The notes: generated from the sequence alone by a model not told the origin. Shown: positions 20,512 to 32,716, counted from the stretch's first letter. The stretch is 64,000 nucleotides of DNA from Corythucha ciliata (GCA_038030265.1 CM075941.1:24366001-24430000); one strand, 5' to 3'. Numbers and translations: made by a program.

Positions 20512-23338
20512 TGGAGAAATTGGGATGCAATACCTGGGACAGCGATAGCAGGCTAGACAAACTACAATTGAGTAGGGATGAGGACTTACACTTTTATATT
20601 TTTAGTACTAACGTTAGAAGCTTGAGCAGTAAGCTGAACCATATTGATCTGTTAATGGCTTCCTTGTCTTACGAGTTTCACGTGTTATGTTTCGGTGAAC
20701 ATTGGCTCAGAAACAAGAACATTGAATTATTTGTTCCTAAAGAATATAAATTAATGTCCTTCACAAGACAAAATTCTAGCCATGGTGGAGTTTCAATTTA
20801 CTTACGCCAAAACCTTACGGGTACAAATGTTACGGCACTAGAAAATATGTCCAAGGAAAATGTGTGTGAGATCAGTGCCGTGGTTGTGGGCACCTTTTTA
20901 ATCGTTAACGTATATCGTCCCCCGAACTCTGATGTCAAACTATTCTTCCGTACAATGGAAAACGTTTTCAATGTTGTTAGTAGTTACAAGAAGAAGTGTG
21001 TAATAACGGGGGACCTAAACATAAATATTTTGAAGGGTTGTTCGAATGCCCGGGCTTTTTTAGGTTTATTGACCTCATACGGGTTTAGCAATATGAGCGA
21101 GAGTCCAACAAGATTAGACAGTTGTTTAGATTACTTTCTTTGTAATTTTGACTTGGAGGGGACAAAGGTAGGAGTCGTGGATTTTGCTATATCCGATCAT
21201 TCGTCGCTCTGGCTTGCGGTTCCACAAACAAGCAAGCTAAGGATCATGGAAGAGTCTATCGTTCTGAATTGTTTCAGACCTTTCACGAGACGAGGAGTAG
21301 AATATTTCAATTGGTTGTGCTCCAGTGTTTGTTGGGGAAACTTGATGGAAGGGAAAAATGTGAATGAAGTGACCGAGGTGTTTTTGGATTGTATAAATCA
21401 ATTCATAAGTGAAGCATTTAAAGCGAAAAGCGTCAAGAGCATCAGGAGCAGTAGGCCCTATAAGAAAGAGTGGTATACCTCAGAACTGAAAGTGATGAGG
21501 GATAAATTGTTACTGTTTTATAACTTATCCAAACAATCAGGTAGCGATCATGACAGAAATATTTACAAATCTTATAAGAGGGAATACGAAAATAAATTGT
21601 GCGAAGCTAAATTGAATGCAAATAAGGACTTTATAATGGGTTCAGGAAATAAACTCAAGGCTGCTTGGAGTTTGATAAATTCGGTAACAGGTAAAAATAA
21701 TGCTAGCAGTGGGATACCTATAGATGCTGAGGATTTCAATAGGTATTGCACTGAAGCACCAGGGCGAATTGTTCACCAGCTGAAAACTGTCAGTACACCT
21801 AGTGTGGATATGAGAAGTGATGAAACTGGTTCACGTAGAGTATTTGACTTTGTTTGTGTTGGTGAAGAAACAATTTGTAGAGTTGTTAACCGTTTCAGTT
21901 GCTCGAGGAGCAGGGATGTTTATGGCTTATCAAACAGCTTGATTAAGCAATGCCTTCCCAACATTTTGGACCCTTTGGTTAGAATAGTGAATGGTTGTAT
22001 AAATGAATCGGTTTTTCCGGATGCGCTTAGGCTGTCTCGGGTAGTGCCAATTTATAAAAAAGGGGATAAAACGCAACAATGTAATTACCGCCCAATTTCA
22101 AACGTTCCCATTTTTTCGAAGGTCATAGAGGGTGTGCTGAAAGACCAGCTATTAGATTTCTTAGAAGACGAGAAGCTTCTGTCGTCGGCGCAGTATGCGT
22201 ATCGTAGGGGGCGATCTGCTGTTCAGGCTGATTTTTCTCTTTACAGCATTGTGCTGGAAGGGTTTGATGCGAAGGAGGCAGCGGCGGTCACCTTCTGTGA
22301 TCTGAGTAAGGCGTTTGAGTGTGTCTCTAAGGACTTGCTGCTGGAAAAGCTAGCGCGGTCGAACTTGTCAGGACATGCCCTGAATCTGGTAGAATCCTAT
22401 CTCTCTAACAGTAGACAAATCGTAGACTGCAATGGCATGCAGTCTTCGCCACGTGATATCTCTTTAGGTGTGCCACAAGGCTCAAAGTTTGGGCCTTTAT
22501 TATTTTCGGCCATGATAAATGATATAGACCGTTCCTTACCCTGCAAAGTGCTGCTGTACGCTGATGACACTGCTCTAGTCAATGTTTCTTGCTCTCCTGA
22601 CACTGCCCGAGAACTTGCAAATCAGTCTCTTTCATCCGCGAAAGACTGGTTCACGTCAAATAAATTGGCGCTTAATGAGGATAAGACAAAACAATTGTTG
22701 TTTAGTTTAAGTGCATCTGTGCCTAGTGAAAGCTTCAAATATATGGGCTTGTTATTCGATTCGAAGCTGAGCTGGAAAGATCATATAGATTATGTATCCA
22801 ATAAACTAGTGAAAGTTCTGTATGTAATGATTCGGCTACGTAAGGAACTACCTAGAGAATACTTGAGGATTTTGTATTACTCGCTCTTTCATTCAGTAAT
22901 GACGTACGGCATTGTTATCTGGGGTAATGCGCCTGGAGTGGACAGAATATTTCGGCTCCAAAAGAGGGCTCTGCGGATTGTCGCCGGAGTTCCGCATCGT
23001 CACAAATGTCGGCAGTTTTGCTGCATAAAGTGCTCACTATTTTTGGGTGTTTTGCCTTGGAAAGCATGATGTACGTTAGGGAGCACTTAGATGAATTTTC
23101 AAATTCATCTGACCTTCACCAGTATCCAACGAGGTCGGCCGCGAATCTCATCGTGCCAAGAACTAGACTGGAGTTGAGGGCGAGACATGCGAGCGTGGTC
23201 GGAGTTCGGCTCTTCAACCAACTACCTTCAGGTATTCAGCAGCTTAGCCCGAGAAAATTCAAGCGTCGGATGAAATTAACTCTCGTAGACAATCCAATCT
23301 ACTCCCTTGACGATTGTGATTCCATAGAATGGAGTTAG
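20511..23338 (+). pseudogene. LINE ORF2: endonuclease and reverse transcriptase, one frameshift
   Basis: The frame starts at the ATG at 20511, inside the ORF1 stop codon (TGATG). The first ~240 residues form an APE-like endonuclease (STNVRSL, GEHWL, NVYRPPNSD, ITGDLNINIL, LDYFL, ISDHSSLW). The reverse transcriptase follows with RVVPIYKKGDKTQQCNYRPI, FCDLSKAFECV (first catalytic Asp), LGVPQGSKFGPLLF, and the YADD active site at about 22556-22567. A thumb region with SYLSN and YSLFHSVMTYGIVIWG motifs completes it. The frame ends at 23069, but similarity continues in the neighbouring frame to 23338, showing a one-base indel near 23010 that removes the last ~100 residues. The enzyme would nick target DNA and reverse transcribe the element RNA in place. 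Confidence 0.92.
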
Positions 23339-23654
23339 GGCGTTGTAATTGTTCCTGCAATGTGTATTGTTTTTTGTATTAGTGTATGTATTTTGTTAAT
23401 TGATATTATTTATTGTAGAAATGACGCATCCTATCCAGTTACCCACTGTTAATGGAAAAAGTTGAGTAAAATAAAAATAAAAAATAAATAAATAAAAAAG
23501 AGTCACAGGCCAACATTTTTTACATATGAAACTTCCTCATTGTGAAAACCTTATGTGGTTTGTTGCCAAACAACAACAAATCACATTTAGTACCGGGCTC
23601 AATGTTTCTCTGAAACGCCACCAGATATCGTATGCCTTAGCTACAATCGCCAAT

Positions 23655-24050
23655 AATGCAACTAGGGTTCGCAATCCCGCGTAGTTTCTTTCTAATCTTG
23701 CAAGATTGGATGCGAGATTTTCGCCCAATCTGCGGGATCCGCGCGGGATTGAGACAAAAATAACAATTACGGGATTAATTATCAAAAATACTCGTTGATT
23801 GTTTCCTAAGAAGGAATTATAGTCTTAGGAGGATGGAAGTCCTAGTCCTTGGCTTCATAGCGCAGCATCTGGATAGTGAATAACGATTTACATTCCAGCT
23901 TTACCCAAGTTTCTCCTGGCCTAAACCGACTTCAGAGTTCTGATCTTAGTTATTAAAATTAAATTGGTTAAAATAAAATAAAAACGTGAATTCGGATAAT
24001 TGAAAAAAAAAATGATTTTATTATTTTAAAGAAAAAGTGTCTTATTTTTT
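23655..24050. other. Gene-free stretch
   Basis: Flank of the TIR element followed by AT-rich sequence. No feature was recognised. Confidence 0.4.
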
Positions 24051-25445
24051 TTATTCATTATTTTGAAAATAAAAACGAAGTAAGGTCAATTTATTCATAA
24101 CTTCGTCGTTCATGCGGCTTCTCAGGTTACTACAAAGATAGCCAGCAGCCGAGAATGCTCGCTCCGATTCCACACTAGTTGGAGAGATACTCAGCAAGTA
24201 CTTGTAGGCTAACGTTAGGTACTTCCCTTTCACTCCGTCCGCCTCGTACGATGCCATTTCGTTTTTTAGCGATCCGTCAATATTTTTAGAAGAAATGACG
24301 GAGACGGTTGAACTAGGCAAAGGCTCGGATATCTTTTTCAGTTGAATTTCCAGCTGTTCTCTGAGCGATTGGGTCGATGTCGTCATATCGTGGCTTTCAG
24401 GCTGCGCTTCCCCGATGTCTTCTTGTAACTGGTGGAATCGTTCTTCCGAAGGAAGAATGGCATTCTCCGCTTCCGTTTTTTTAAAAACCCTTTCCAAGAG
24501 GGTTTTTATTCCTTTCCGTAGGACCCCTTTCTTAGGGAGTACAAAAGTTGTACAACTGTCTTTTTTCTGGTCGGAAGAATACTGTTTATGGTTATGCAGG
24601 TAGAGCAAACAGGCAATTGGGTTGGTTCGGCGCTGACTAATCCTTAGTCTAAGAGCTGAAGCGAGGCTCGAACTGAGGGGTGACGAGGTTTTGTCGAGTT
24701 GATTGAGCATGAATCTAGCAGTGGTCTCCGCAGTGATGAGAGTCGCGTCCCGACGACAAATAGTCTCAACAGCTAATTTTACAGGCTCAAGACTTCTTAC
24801 TAAGTCAGAAATTGATGTCCACTCTTGATCTGAGAAGTGAATATCACTAAAAATATCAATGAGTGCTTTTGATATGCATATTTTCAGTTTTAAAAATCTC
24901 TCCAGCATGACGACTAGGCTGTTCCATCGTGTCCTACAGTCCATTAACAATTCGAGACATGTTCCGAATTCTTCTTTCACGTACTTCTGTAGATACATGT
25001 CATTCTTGGTTGGCGACTTCTTGAACAGTTTCACTGTTCTCCTTACTTTTGCTATTGTTTCGCCGTAACTAGGAATTATTTATAGATTTTTCCTGTTCAA
25101 GGCAAAACAGACGTCACTAATCTGCTGTCATTGTCACCTTTTTCACTACCACTGTCCGAGTCGTCGGTAGATTCGTCGTAGGATGAAGAATTGGCCGGTT
25201 CATCTTCCTCAATGTCGTCAGTGGAAGCTGGAAAAATATGGGCAGAGTCTTTGTACAGAGTATCGACTACGCTCAGCTGGACTCCATGGGCGAATCATAG
25301 TTGATGGTTACACTGTACAAGTCGACCTACTTGTCCATCCGTGCACACTGAAATTATGTCTTCGTCCAAGCTGAGATTAAAACCCGCAATATGCTTCTTG
25401 ACTGTTTTCACGCGCTCTTCTGCAGTGAATTTGCCTAAACCCAAG
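24051..25445 (-). pseudogene. hAT transposase remnant, minus strand
   Basis: The open frame from about 25075 down to 24051 encodes the C-terminal half of a hAT transposase: DCRTRWNSLVVMLERFLKL, a long helical middle, and the dimerisation signature SPTSVESERAFSAAGYLCSNLRSRM. Upstream on the minus strand (about 25440-25100) a frameshifted stretch still reads KFTAEERVKTVKKHI, ISVCTDG, and NHQL-x-FAHGVQLSVVDTLYK, matching the usual hAT core before the WNS motif. At least one frameshift and a small deletion separate the parts. The N-terminal zinc finger is missing. The GTG at 25034 is not a real start. Confidence 0.8.
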
Positions 25446-25486
25446 TTGTATGTAAGCCTTTCACTAAACTACTATCAAACCCAACC

Positions 25487-26416
25487 GTGCCATTGGTCGT
25501 GCGAGCACTGGAGGATATATGTTCATGGCATGATATCAACACGGCGTCAAAGGCTAATTGCTTGCTAAAACCTGTTTGTGATTGTAGCTTCATCGTCACT
25601 TTAGCCAGTATTGTCGACGTCTTAGGAATCACGAGAAGTCTTAGTGTAAAATTACAGTCATCGAACATGGATATGGCTTCGGCGAGAGCACCATGACGTT
25701 CTGGATTGCTTGCAGAAGAAAAGAGATCAAGTGAACGTATTTTTTGAGCTAATTTTCGACGACGCCAGAAGAGTTATGGGTGACTTGGACGTAGAACTTC
25801 GAATACCTCGTCTTTTCTCTCTCCAAACCCACAGGGACAGCTACCCACTTACTTCTTCCGCAACCACTGATGCAGCAGCCTACTGGAGGCAGAGCATTTA
25901 CATCCCCATTCTCGACAATGTCATATCTGACATGAAGATTCGGTTCGGTGACGAATCTTTGAAATGTTTTAATTTAAATTGCCTCCTGCCTCAGAATTTC
26001 GTTGCTAATCAAGACCCAAAAGAATTGGAGCACAAGCTGCAGTCCATAAGCAAAAAGTATTGCTCGCTGCTTAATTTTTCAGACGAGTTCACGATGAGCA
26101 GTAGGCTTTTAAATGAAATTCTGGCAGCGCGTAAGCAATTCGGAGAAAAATCGCCTCTCGCCGAAACAAATAGTGCCTTGGACGTATTCGACAAGTTGGA
26201 CGAAGGTTGTTTCCCCATCTTGAAAAAGTTGCTTCATATTTTAGCATCACTCCCAGTATCATTGGCTACTGCGGAGCGGAGCTTTTCGTCCATCAGAAGA
26301 ATTGAAACTTGGCTTCGATCTCGCATGACTGAAGAACGCCTCAATGCTCTAGCGCTTTTAAGTATTCACCGGGACATCAACGTCGAGCCAGAAACGGTTA
26401 TTACGCGCTTTGCCTA
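25487..26416 (+). pseudogene. hAT-derived P52rIPK/ZMYM1-like transposase remnant
   Basis: Codons from about 25560 read LLKPVCDCSFIVTLASIVDVLGITRSLSVKLQ split across the C-terminal domain start. After a frameshift near 25700 the frame continues QKKRDQVNVFFELIFDDARRV, a variable middle, and ends with LPVSLATAERSFSSIRRIETWLRSRM and LALLSIHRDI. That ending is the hAT dimerisation domain as found in the P52rIPK (THAP12)/ZMYM1-like hAT clade. The N-terminal half is missing. It lies almost back to back with the minus-strand hAT remnant at 24051-25445, a different hAT lineage. Confidence 0.8.
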
Positions 26417-27558
26417 GTCAAAGGAAGAGAAAAATAGAATTTGTTTTGGACTGACCAATAATGTAGTATCACTTTTCCAATTTATTATGCTACTATAGCA
26501 AATGTTCAGTTTATTACAATACATTAATTTGAATGCGTTTATCAAAATTAATTTTCTTTTCCAAGTTTTCTTCTTCAAAATTAGTTTTCTTTTCCAAACC
26601 ACCACTAGTAAAAACCGTGATGTTTGATTTCAAACTTGAGCAGCTGAGCAGCTGAATAGGCTCAACTGTGAGTGTGAATTTAGGCCTTATAGCTCCATCC
26701 AGAGCAACACTATGTTGAAACGGAGTTAAACTCGGTCGATTCAACTTTCCTGCCCACTCTACAAGACGTCCGCACTTTCGTTCGATGCGTCCACATTAAT
26801 TCAATCATACGTTCAACGGTTCAACATGAGTTGCTCAAACGACAAACCATTCAATTTCGATTCAACAGTGCGGAAGCACGTAAGAGTCCATTCGTTTATC
26901 GTCCCGAGCTACACTGTAACACTAAAAGTACTAACCTTCCATTATTTTTTCGCGTTATTCCACATGATAACCCACGAGGTTACAAAATTTCGTGCTGCTC
27001 GGAATAGTCCGGGACGACAAACGAATAGATCTATTAAGATGATACTAGAGAAGCCTCCCCGCCCCTCCCATATAGTCAAATAGCTTGAGAAGTGCGCCCC
27101 CCCCCCTTCGACACATTTCTGGATCCGCGCCTGGGTTTATTCAAACTAACGAATTGATTTAACTGAATTTTAAAGAATATGGTCCCTTCCGCTCTTTCAA
27201 CCTCTTAGTCCAAAGTACGACGCGGCTGCGTGCGACGCTCTCCGTAAAAACCACCTCATCGTCTTCCCGTCATTTCGGACACTGTCCAAGGCACTGTTTA
27301 TGATCATGTCATTTCTCGACCTGGTCGACGACGTCCTGTCACGGTTCTGTGCGTATAAAAGTCAATTAAGTACCTATTTGCTAGTATGCGTTTTCATGAA
27401 ACTAAAGAAACTCTTACCAGCTGCCTGTCTATTCTCCACGAAACTTGCATTCTGGCAAGAAATTCCGTGTACCTTAAGCCGTCTGACGAAATTGAACAAT
27501 AATTTGTGACGTCAACGGTGATGGTATACGTCGAAATATTTTTTTTTTTTTTCAAAAC
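26417..27558. other. Gene-free stretch
   Basis: No recognisable gene or clear inverted repeat was seen. Short unrelated frames only. Confidence 0.4.
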
Positions 27559-28612
27559 TCACTCTAGAATGCCCAGAATGCTGGATGCCTTCCCTGCAGA
27601 ATGGAGGCTTTCTGCCGCATTATTAGTTCGATGTCGGGCTCCGCACAACGACCATTCGGATGGCCCAACTTTCCCAATCCAGTAATTCCGTATGTAATCG
27701 AATAAAACATTCAATCTCCCGTTGGGGTCCACAGTCCCTGCGAGTTGCCACAAGAAATCCACACCTCCGACAATGTGGAAGTCCGGCGGCAATCCAGGGG
27801 CTGGATTTGGCGGGAAAAGTAGCAGGCCCATTACCTGGAATGAAATTGAAATTGATATGATTGGTTATATAATAGAAAACGTTTGGACCGACCATTCTCA
27901 CTATTCTTCGAAGCTCTCGTGCCTGACCTCCGCATACAGCCCTCGCGTCCTTAAGAATCTTAGAATCGCCTGAAAATGAAACCAATGTACGACAAAGCCA
28001 TATTAAATTAATTAATTGAACACAAAAAGAAAAGACCGAGGACACGCGACTTCAGTAGAAGGGTCAAAGATGAAGCTCGTTCGACTGAACTTAAGGGGGG
28101 GGGGCGAGAGTCCATCGATGTGTGCACAGTCCACATATAGTATAAAACAGAGTTTACATGAACATGTACACCCAACGTCTGTTCCAGCAAAGTGCCCTGA
28201 ACATGTTTGAAGCGGAGTTGTCATTGGACCAGAAAATGAAATGTAATCAACTGCAATGTTATTGGTTGGTCCTATGGCAACTCTGCTCCAAACATGTTCA
28301 GAAAACCTTGTTGGTACAGGCTTATCGAGACAAAATCCGACCCTTGCTTCTTTCCCATCTTACGAAGCTTGTTCCTATTCTAAAAATAAACCATACCTGG
28401 TTGTAATGAAACCAACATCCAACAAGGCAGCACTCCGGAAATGTTGCAGTGACTGCATTCCGGAGGCCTCTTTCGAAATCTGTTATTATCTCTATTGTGG
28501 AGAGGTCGAGCCAATTCAACTCCGCCCTCGTGATTCGCAGTAGAGATTCGTACGTGTCACTCTGATGGTTCGTGAGTAGAAAAAAGAACACAGGAATGCC
28601 CTGGAATAACAA
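27559..28612 (-). pseudogene. MULE-type transposase remnant
   Basis: Two minus-strand blocks belong to a Mutator-like transposase. The upstream block (about 28612-28380) reads IPVFFFLLTNHQSDTYESLL, IITDFERGLRNAV (a catalytic Asp in DFE) and GCWFHYNQVW (the conserved C/H-containing motif after it). The downstream block (about 27760-27559) reads LFDYIRNYWIG and ARHRTNNAAESLHS, the conserved tail after the catalytic core. About 550 bp between them no longer read as transposase and may hold an insertion. N-terminus and zinc finger are missing. Confidence 0.7.
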
Positions 28613-29961
28613 GATAGATTCGTTTAGTACCAGAAGAATCCTGGAGCACTAACGGTAAAGTAAAAGAGTGACCCATGAACCAAGGAAATCTCGTCATTTA
28701 AACCTTCAAAACCCTTAAATTCAACTGTCCTTGAGATTTTCCAGGATCGGTACGCCGACCCTTAATGTGCCTTCGTATGTACACTATCGAAGCTCAAACT
28801 CTGAGGCGTGTCCAATGATGCATCATGATTCGTTCATGTTTTTGGATTGATGAGTGTTGCGCTTGTGCAGGGAACAAATTTCGGCACGTCGGCAACAAAT
28901 AGTTCAATCTTCGGATGTCGGGATAACTTGGAACTAAATGAAAAATTACACGTGTTTGTTGATGTGTGGAAAAGTCGAGAACGCTGTCGACGAGGTTGTC
29001 AATCGTGAGGTCTGTTGTGCGAGGTCCCCCCAAACAATTATTGTAATTTGTGCATGCTTACCGAATGATTCGAAATTAGTTGGACTGTCATTAGTTGGGC
29101 CGAATTTGGTTGATTGGGCCTAATTTGATAAGTCCCGTCTATTCCTGTTAAATTCGGTGCATAGAGTTATAAAATGGTTAAAATTTTCATGCTTGAAATC
29201 AGTGCGGCGTATTGTTGCCTTACAGGGGCTCGGTCTCCTGGCCCTCCGACTCCCTCGTCTTGAACTAGAAATTCTTCTGAAACATTTGCAGTTTCTCTGT
29301 TTCAAAAACTGTTGAAATTCGCTAGGATTGCTTGAATTTACAGGTCAAAACAAGCGATTAAGAAGTTTTTCTCTAACACACTTCACGTGGATAACGCATA
29401 GTACAAAACTGGTATAGTAACGATAAATGCACCACACAGAACCCAAGAGTTTATGAGGGATCAGAATTGTGCTAGAAGGTAAAAGAAATAAGTCTTCGTT
29501 AGCATATTCTCGTATTCAATGTTTTTCAGGAGAAGAAAGGGAAGGTTGAAAGTACGTAAAGGGTCGTGGGGTGCCGCTGGTCTTGACGGTTGGAGCGAAC
29601 GCGTGCTGCCTGGTACCCCGAAGGCTCAGGCATGCTCAATGCGTGCGATTCTCGTGATTCCAGGAATACCCACGGATGGGTAGGAAAGGTCCGGCCTTCT
29701 ATCCAAGTCCCCTCCAAGCCATCAATTTTTTCCCCCGTGCCCTTCTACCCCAGGCGTAGATCAAGAGTTTGTTGATTTTCAGCACTTTTTTCTCAATTCC
29801 AGCCACAATCGATCTCTTTTACTTAATTTATCCTTGAAAAGGTCTGCATAAAGCGTGAATTAGCGGCTTTTCTTAGTTTGGATTTTGCATCACCAAACGA
29901 GGAATTGCAGTGTGCTTTCCCCATTTTATAGTACCACCTTCGAAATAAAAAATAATAAGGA
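28613..29961. other. Gene-free stretch
   Basis: No gene was recognised. Several short frames exist on both strands, without domain similarity. Confidence 0.4.
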
Positions 29962-30114
29962 CCTTTTCCGTTATCGTTCAGCCAGGCCCCTCGGCCTCAT
30001 CTCGTGTCGTTATCGTTCAGCCAGGTTGATAAACTATATATAACTTTATAACGTTTTATTTAACTCACATTGGATCAAATTGTGTCTAATTTTCGTTAAT
30101 TTTCGATGAAGCAT

Positions 30115-30910
30115 TCACAGATCTTCGCTGGGAGGCCAAAAGATGGCAATCTCGTCGAGAATTTCATCAAAGGGGTCCACTTGTAGGGGCTTTAACGGTC
30201 TGGCGCCACATAAATTCGCAGAGGTATGAATCGAAGAGACCTCGGCGGGTACCCCATTGCAATTTATTTCTAGTTTTACATTTTCCCCACAAGCTCTCAA
30301 TCGATTGCGTGTGCGCTCACGTTGTCGGGTCAACAAAATTCAGCGAGTGATTGACCTGAAATGCCGGAAATTCGGGTCCCGCGCTAAAGCTCCGTACGCA
30401 CTCCATTGATCCGACATTATTGTGATTCCTGGCATAACTCTGTCTTTAATCACTGACATCAGCGTGGCAGAAGTGCGGTCGGGTACGGCTACAAGGAAAC
30501 ACTCTTTCGTTTCTCGACAGATGCCTCCAAAAATCCACTGTTGAGGAAGTTGTCGTCCAGTGTGGTTCTTCCTGCGAGAAAACAGGGACTCGTCGATTTC
30601 CACCGTCATATTGGGACCACCAATGCGCGACTGAATGCGCAAAATTGCGTTTGCGCACACCTCGTGCATATAATTGCACCAATCAACAACTGTATTGTGG
30701 TTCATACTGAGCTCTTTCTCGCAAAATTTGACACTTACCATTTCATTAGCCCAGGCATATATGAACAGCACAATATCTGTCAAAGGGAGTTTCGATCCAG
30801 TCAGGTAAGTTTTAGTTCTCAGTGCCCTTCCAGCTCTGCAGCATCCACGTTTATTGCACTGCCACCGGTCTCTAGTTCCGAGGGCTGCAATAGGAAAGCG
30901 CCAATCCCTT
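30115..30910 (-). pseudogene. Merlin (IS1595/ISXO2-like) transposase, disrupted
   Basis: The minus-strand frame from about 30910 begins with a cysteine-containing zinc-ribbon-like stretch and a RTKTYLTGSKLPLTDIVLFIYAW-type segment. It continues NHNTVVDWCNYMHEVC and reaches the catalytic domain: TVEIDESLFSRRKNHTGRQ (first Asp), WIFGGICRETKECF, and MSDQWSAYGAL (second Asp). The end of the domain (near 30360-30200) survives only in other frames, reading NHSLNFVDPTT, a stop, then HTQSIESLWG (third acidic residue) and YLCEFMW. So at least one nonsense change and one frameshift are present. Merlin enzymes are the eukaryotic relatives of bacterial IS1595-type transposases. Confidence 0.85.
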
Positions 30911-31159
30911 GAAATTTACCAATATGAAGTGTAAGGAAAGCGCCAGCTAACGTTATAGGAAAGCGCCAGTGCCTTCGTTCACTGTGCGATGAGATAACGA
31001 CGGTCAAACTCCGGACTCACTCCGCACTTGTCAAAACAAGAAATTCGATAAGGTCAGTTAGTCGATAAACGTGCTCGTGAGATTAGTTGTTTAACAGAGT
31101 AGTCGGCCGGAGGTTTTTGGTTATGGAGTTGAAGAGAATATCAACAAACAAAGAAAACG

Positions 31160-32410
31160 ATGGTTTGCTATATAGCAAATGTATACTGTAATTTTACGTT
31201 TAGGCGAGTTCGCGACCTGCAAGACGGAAATGTTCGTTGGCGGTGCACGCGTCGACAGTGTTCATGTACAATTTATACAGATTCCGGTGTAAATAGTGTA
31301 GTGAAGGAAGTACACTCTCATTCTCACGACGAGCTCTCTAACCGACCGATCGACAGAAATGAACTGCGGAAAACCTGCAAGCGCAAGGCAATGGAAATGT
31401 TGGAAGTGAAACCGGCAAAAATCATAAGGCAAGTATTACACGATACTTCCAACCAATCTCTTACACACGAGGTTGTGCCAAGTGTACGTCAAGCTATGCA
31501 CGAAACACGTCGCAAAAAACTCCCTAAAAAACCCAAAAATGTTGAGGAAGCCCTGTCATATCTTCGTGATGCTGACATATTAACGAATACGGGGGAACAG
31601 TTTTGTTACGTTCATGAGAACATTGTAATTTTGACGACTACTCAAAACTTGGACTTTTTGTCCTCACACAAAATCATGCTTGCTGATGGTACATTTTATG
31701 TTGCCCCGAAACATTTTTACCAGTTATACTATACAATCCATTCGTTCACTGGTTCAGCATATTTACCATTAGTGTTCTGCTTTTAACCTTCAAAAACAGC
31801 TGAGTGTTACGAGAAAATGTGGAACCAAATACGGTCAATGTCTCGTTCAATGTTGAATAAGGACTTACGCCCGGAAACGATTATCTTGGACTTTGAAGCG
31901 GCTGCGCACAAGTCTGTACGGGTCGTATTTCCAGGGTGTATCATAAAAGGTTGCCGATTCCACCTTGGCCAAGCATGGCACAGGAAAATTGTTGAACTGA
32001 GGCTGAAAAGAGAATACGAACAGAAAGATTCTGAAAAAAGTGTGTGGATGAAATTATTTTTTTCACTGCCGTTCCTACATTATTCCGAGGTTGAGGATGC
32101 ATTTTGTCATCTCATCTCTGAGGCACCTGACGTAGCAGGAACACCGATTTTGAAATTCGCTGATTACGTCTTCGATAATTATATTTCGGAAGAAGCTGCC
32201 TTCCCACCGGCGATTTGGAGTGCACCTGTATCAGACTCACACGATCCGAGGACAACAAACGCAGCTGAGAGCTACCATCGACACCTGAACGACATGTTTT
32301 ACAGCCCAAAGCCCTCAATACACACATTAATAATAACACTCACAAAACTTCAGAGTGAAACCTACCTAAAAATGAAGGGCACAAAAGGAAGAAAAGTAAC
32401 TGCAAATTGA
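31160..32410 (+). pseudogene. FLYWCH-MULE transposase, one internal stop
   Basis: From the ATG at 31160 the frame encodes a FLYWCH-like zinc finger (VRWRCTRRQCSCTIYTDSG, then HSHSHD). A basic helical linker follows, and then the MULE domain with MLADGTFYVAPKHFYQLYTIH-type sequence (first Asp). A TAA at 31784-31786 interrupts right after PLVFCF. The frame resumes as PSKTAECYEKMW, LDFEAAAHKSV (second Asp), GCRFHLGQAWHRKI, and the tail TNAAESYHRHLN. An earlier ATG at 31123 is in another frame, suggesting an additional indel near the start. One nonsense codon inactivates an otherwise almost complete protein. Confidence 0.88.
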
Positions 32411-32716
32411 CTGCATCCAAAGTAAATACGAAGAATACAAGAACGGCAACATCACCATACTTGAATTTCTGAAAGTTGGTAGGATGTTATTACCGAACCC
32501 AATATAAACAAGTAGACAAGTAGTTCACGGTGTCATACAAAGACAAGAAATTCATTTTTTACGGGAACAGATGGCTACGAAATCAGTGAAACACGAACTG
32601 AAACACAACTGACCTCCGATATCGATAGGCAACATGGAAATGACCTATGATATCAATAAAGGCAAAAACATCACAAACATGACCTCTGATATCATCAATA
32701 AAGAAAGAGTAGAACT
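32411..32716. repeat. 3' region of MULE element with short GATATCAATA repeats
   Basis: The motif GACCTMYGATATC recurs three times between about 32600 and 32700 with AT-rich spacers, giving a short degenerate tandem pattern just inside the right TIR. There is no coding capacity. Confidence 0.55.

Larger units (their letters stand above)
19360..23492 (+). mobile_element. Non-LTR retrotransposon (CR1/Jockey-group LINE)
   Basis: A nearly full-length two-ORF LINE inserted into the TIR element above. The left boundary falls right at the ORF1 ATG and the right boundary after an A-rich tail with AAATA-type units (about 23466-23492). The flanks share AAAAAAG, and the paralogous empty site (near 51340) has one AAAAAAG-like run, consistent with target-primed insertion and a short duplication. 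Order of parts: ORF1 with PHD finger, ORF2 with APE endonuclease and reverse transcriptase, short 3' UTR. A single frameshift near 23010 is the only clear lesion, so the copy is young. Confidence 0.9.
18708..23654. mobile_element. 838-bp-family TIR element, copy 1, split by LINE
   Basis: The terminal inverted repeats are ATTGGCGATTGTAGCT on the left and its exact complement at 23639-23654. A second, uninterrupted copy lies at 50667-51504. The two copies match over 18708-19359 and about 23493-23654; everything between is the LINE. Just inside the left TIR sits a near-palindrome, CACTAGCGGCGCTAGTG. Short minus-strand frames are partly conserved between the copies, but no transposase domain was recognised. 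The superfamily is not determined. Confidence 0.85.

Noticed and set aside
23639..23657. TTA/TAA flanks considered as a Harbinger-type TSD for the 838-bp family
   Set aside because: The two copies have different flanks and the left and right triplets are not direct repeats, so the superfamily was left open.
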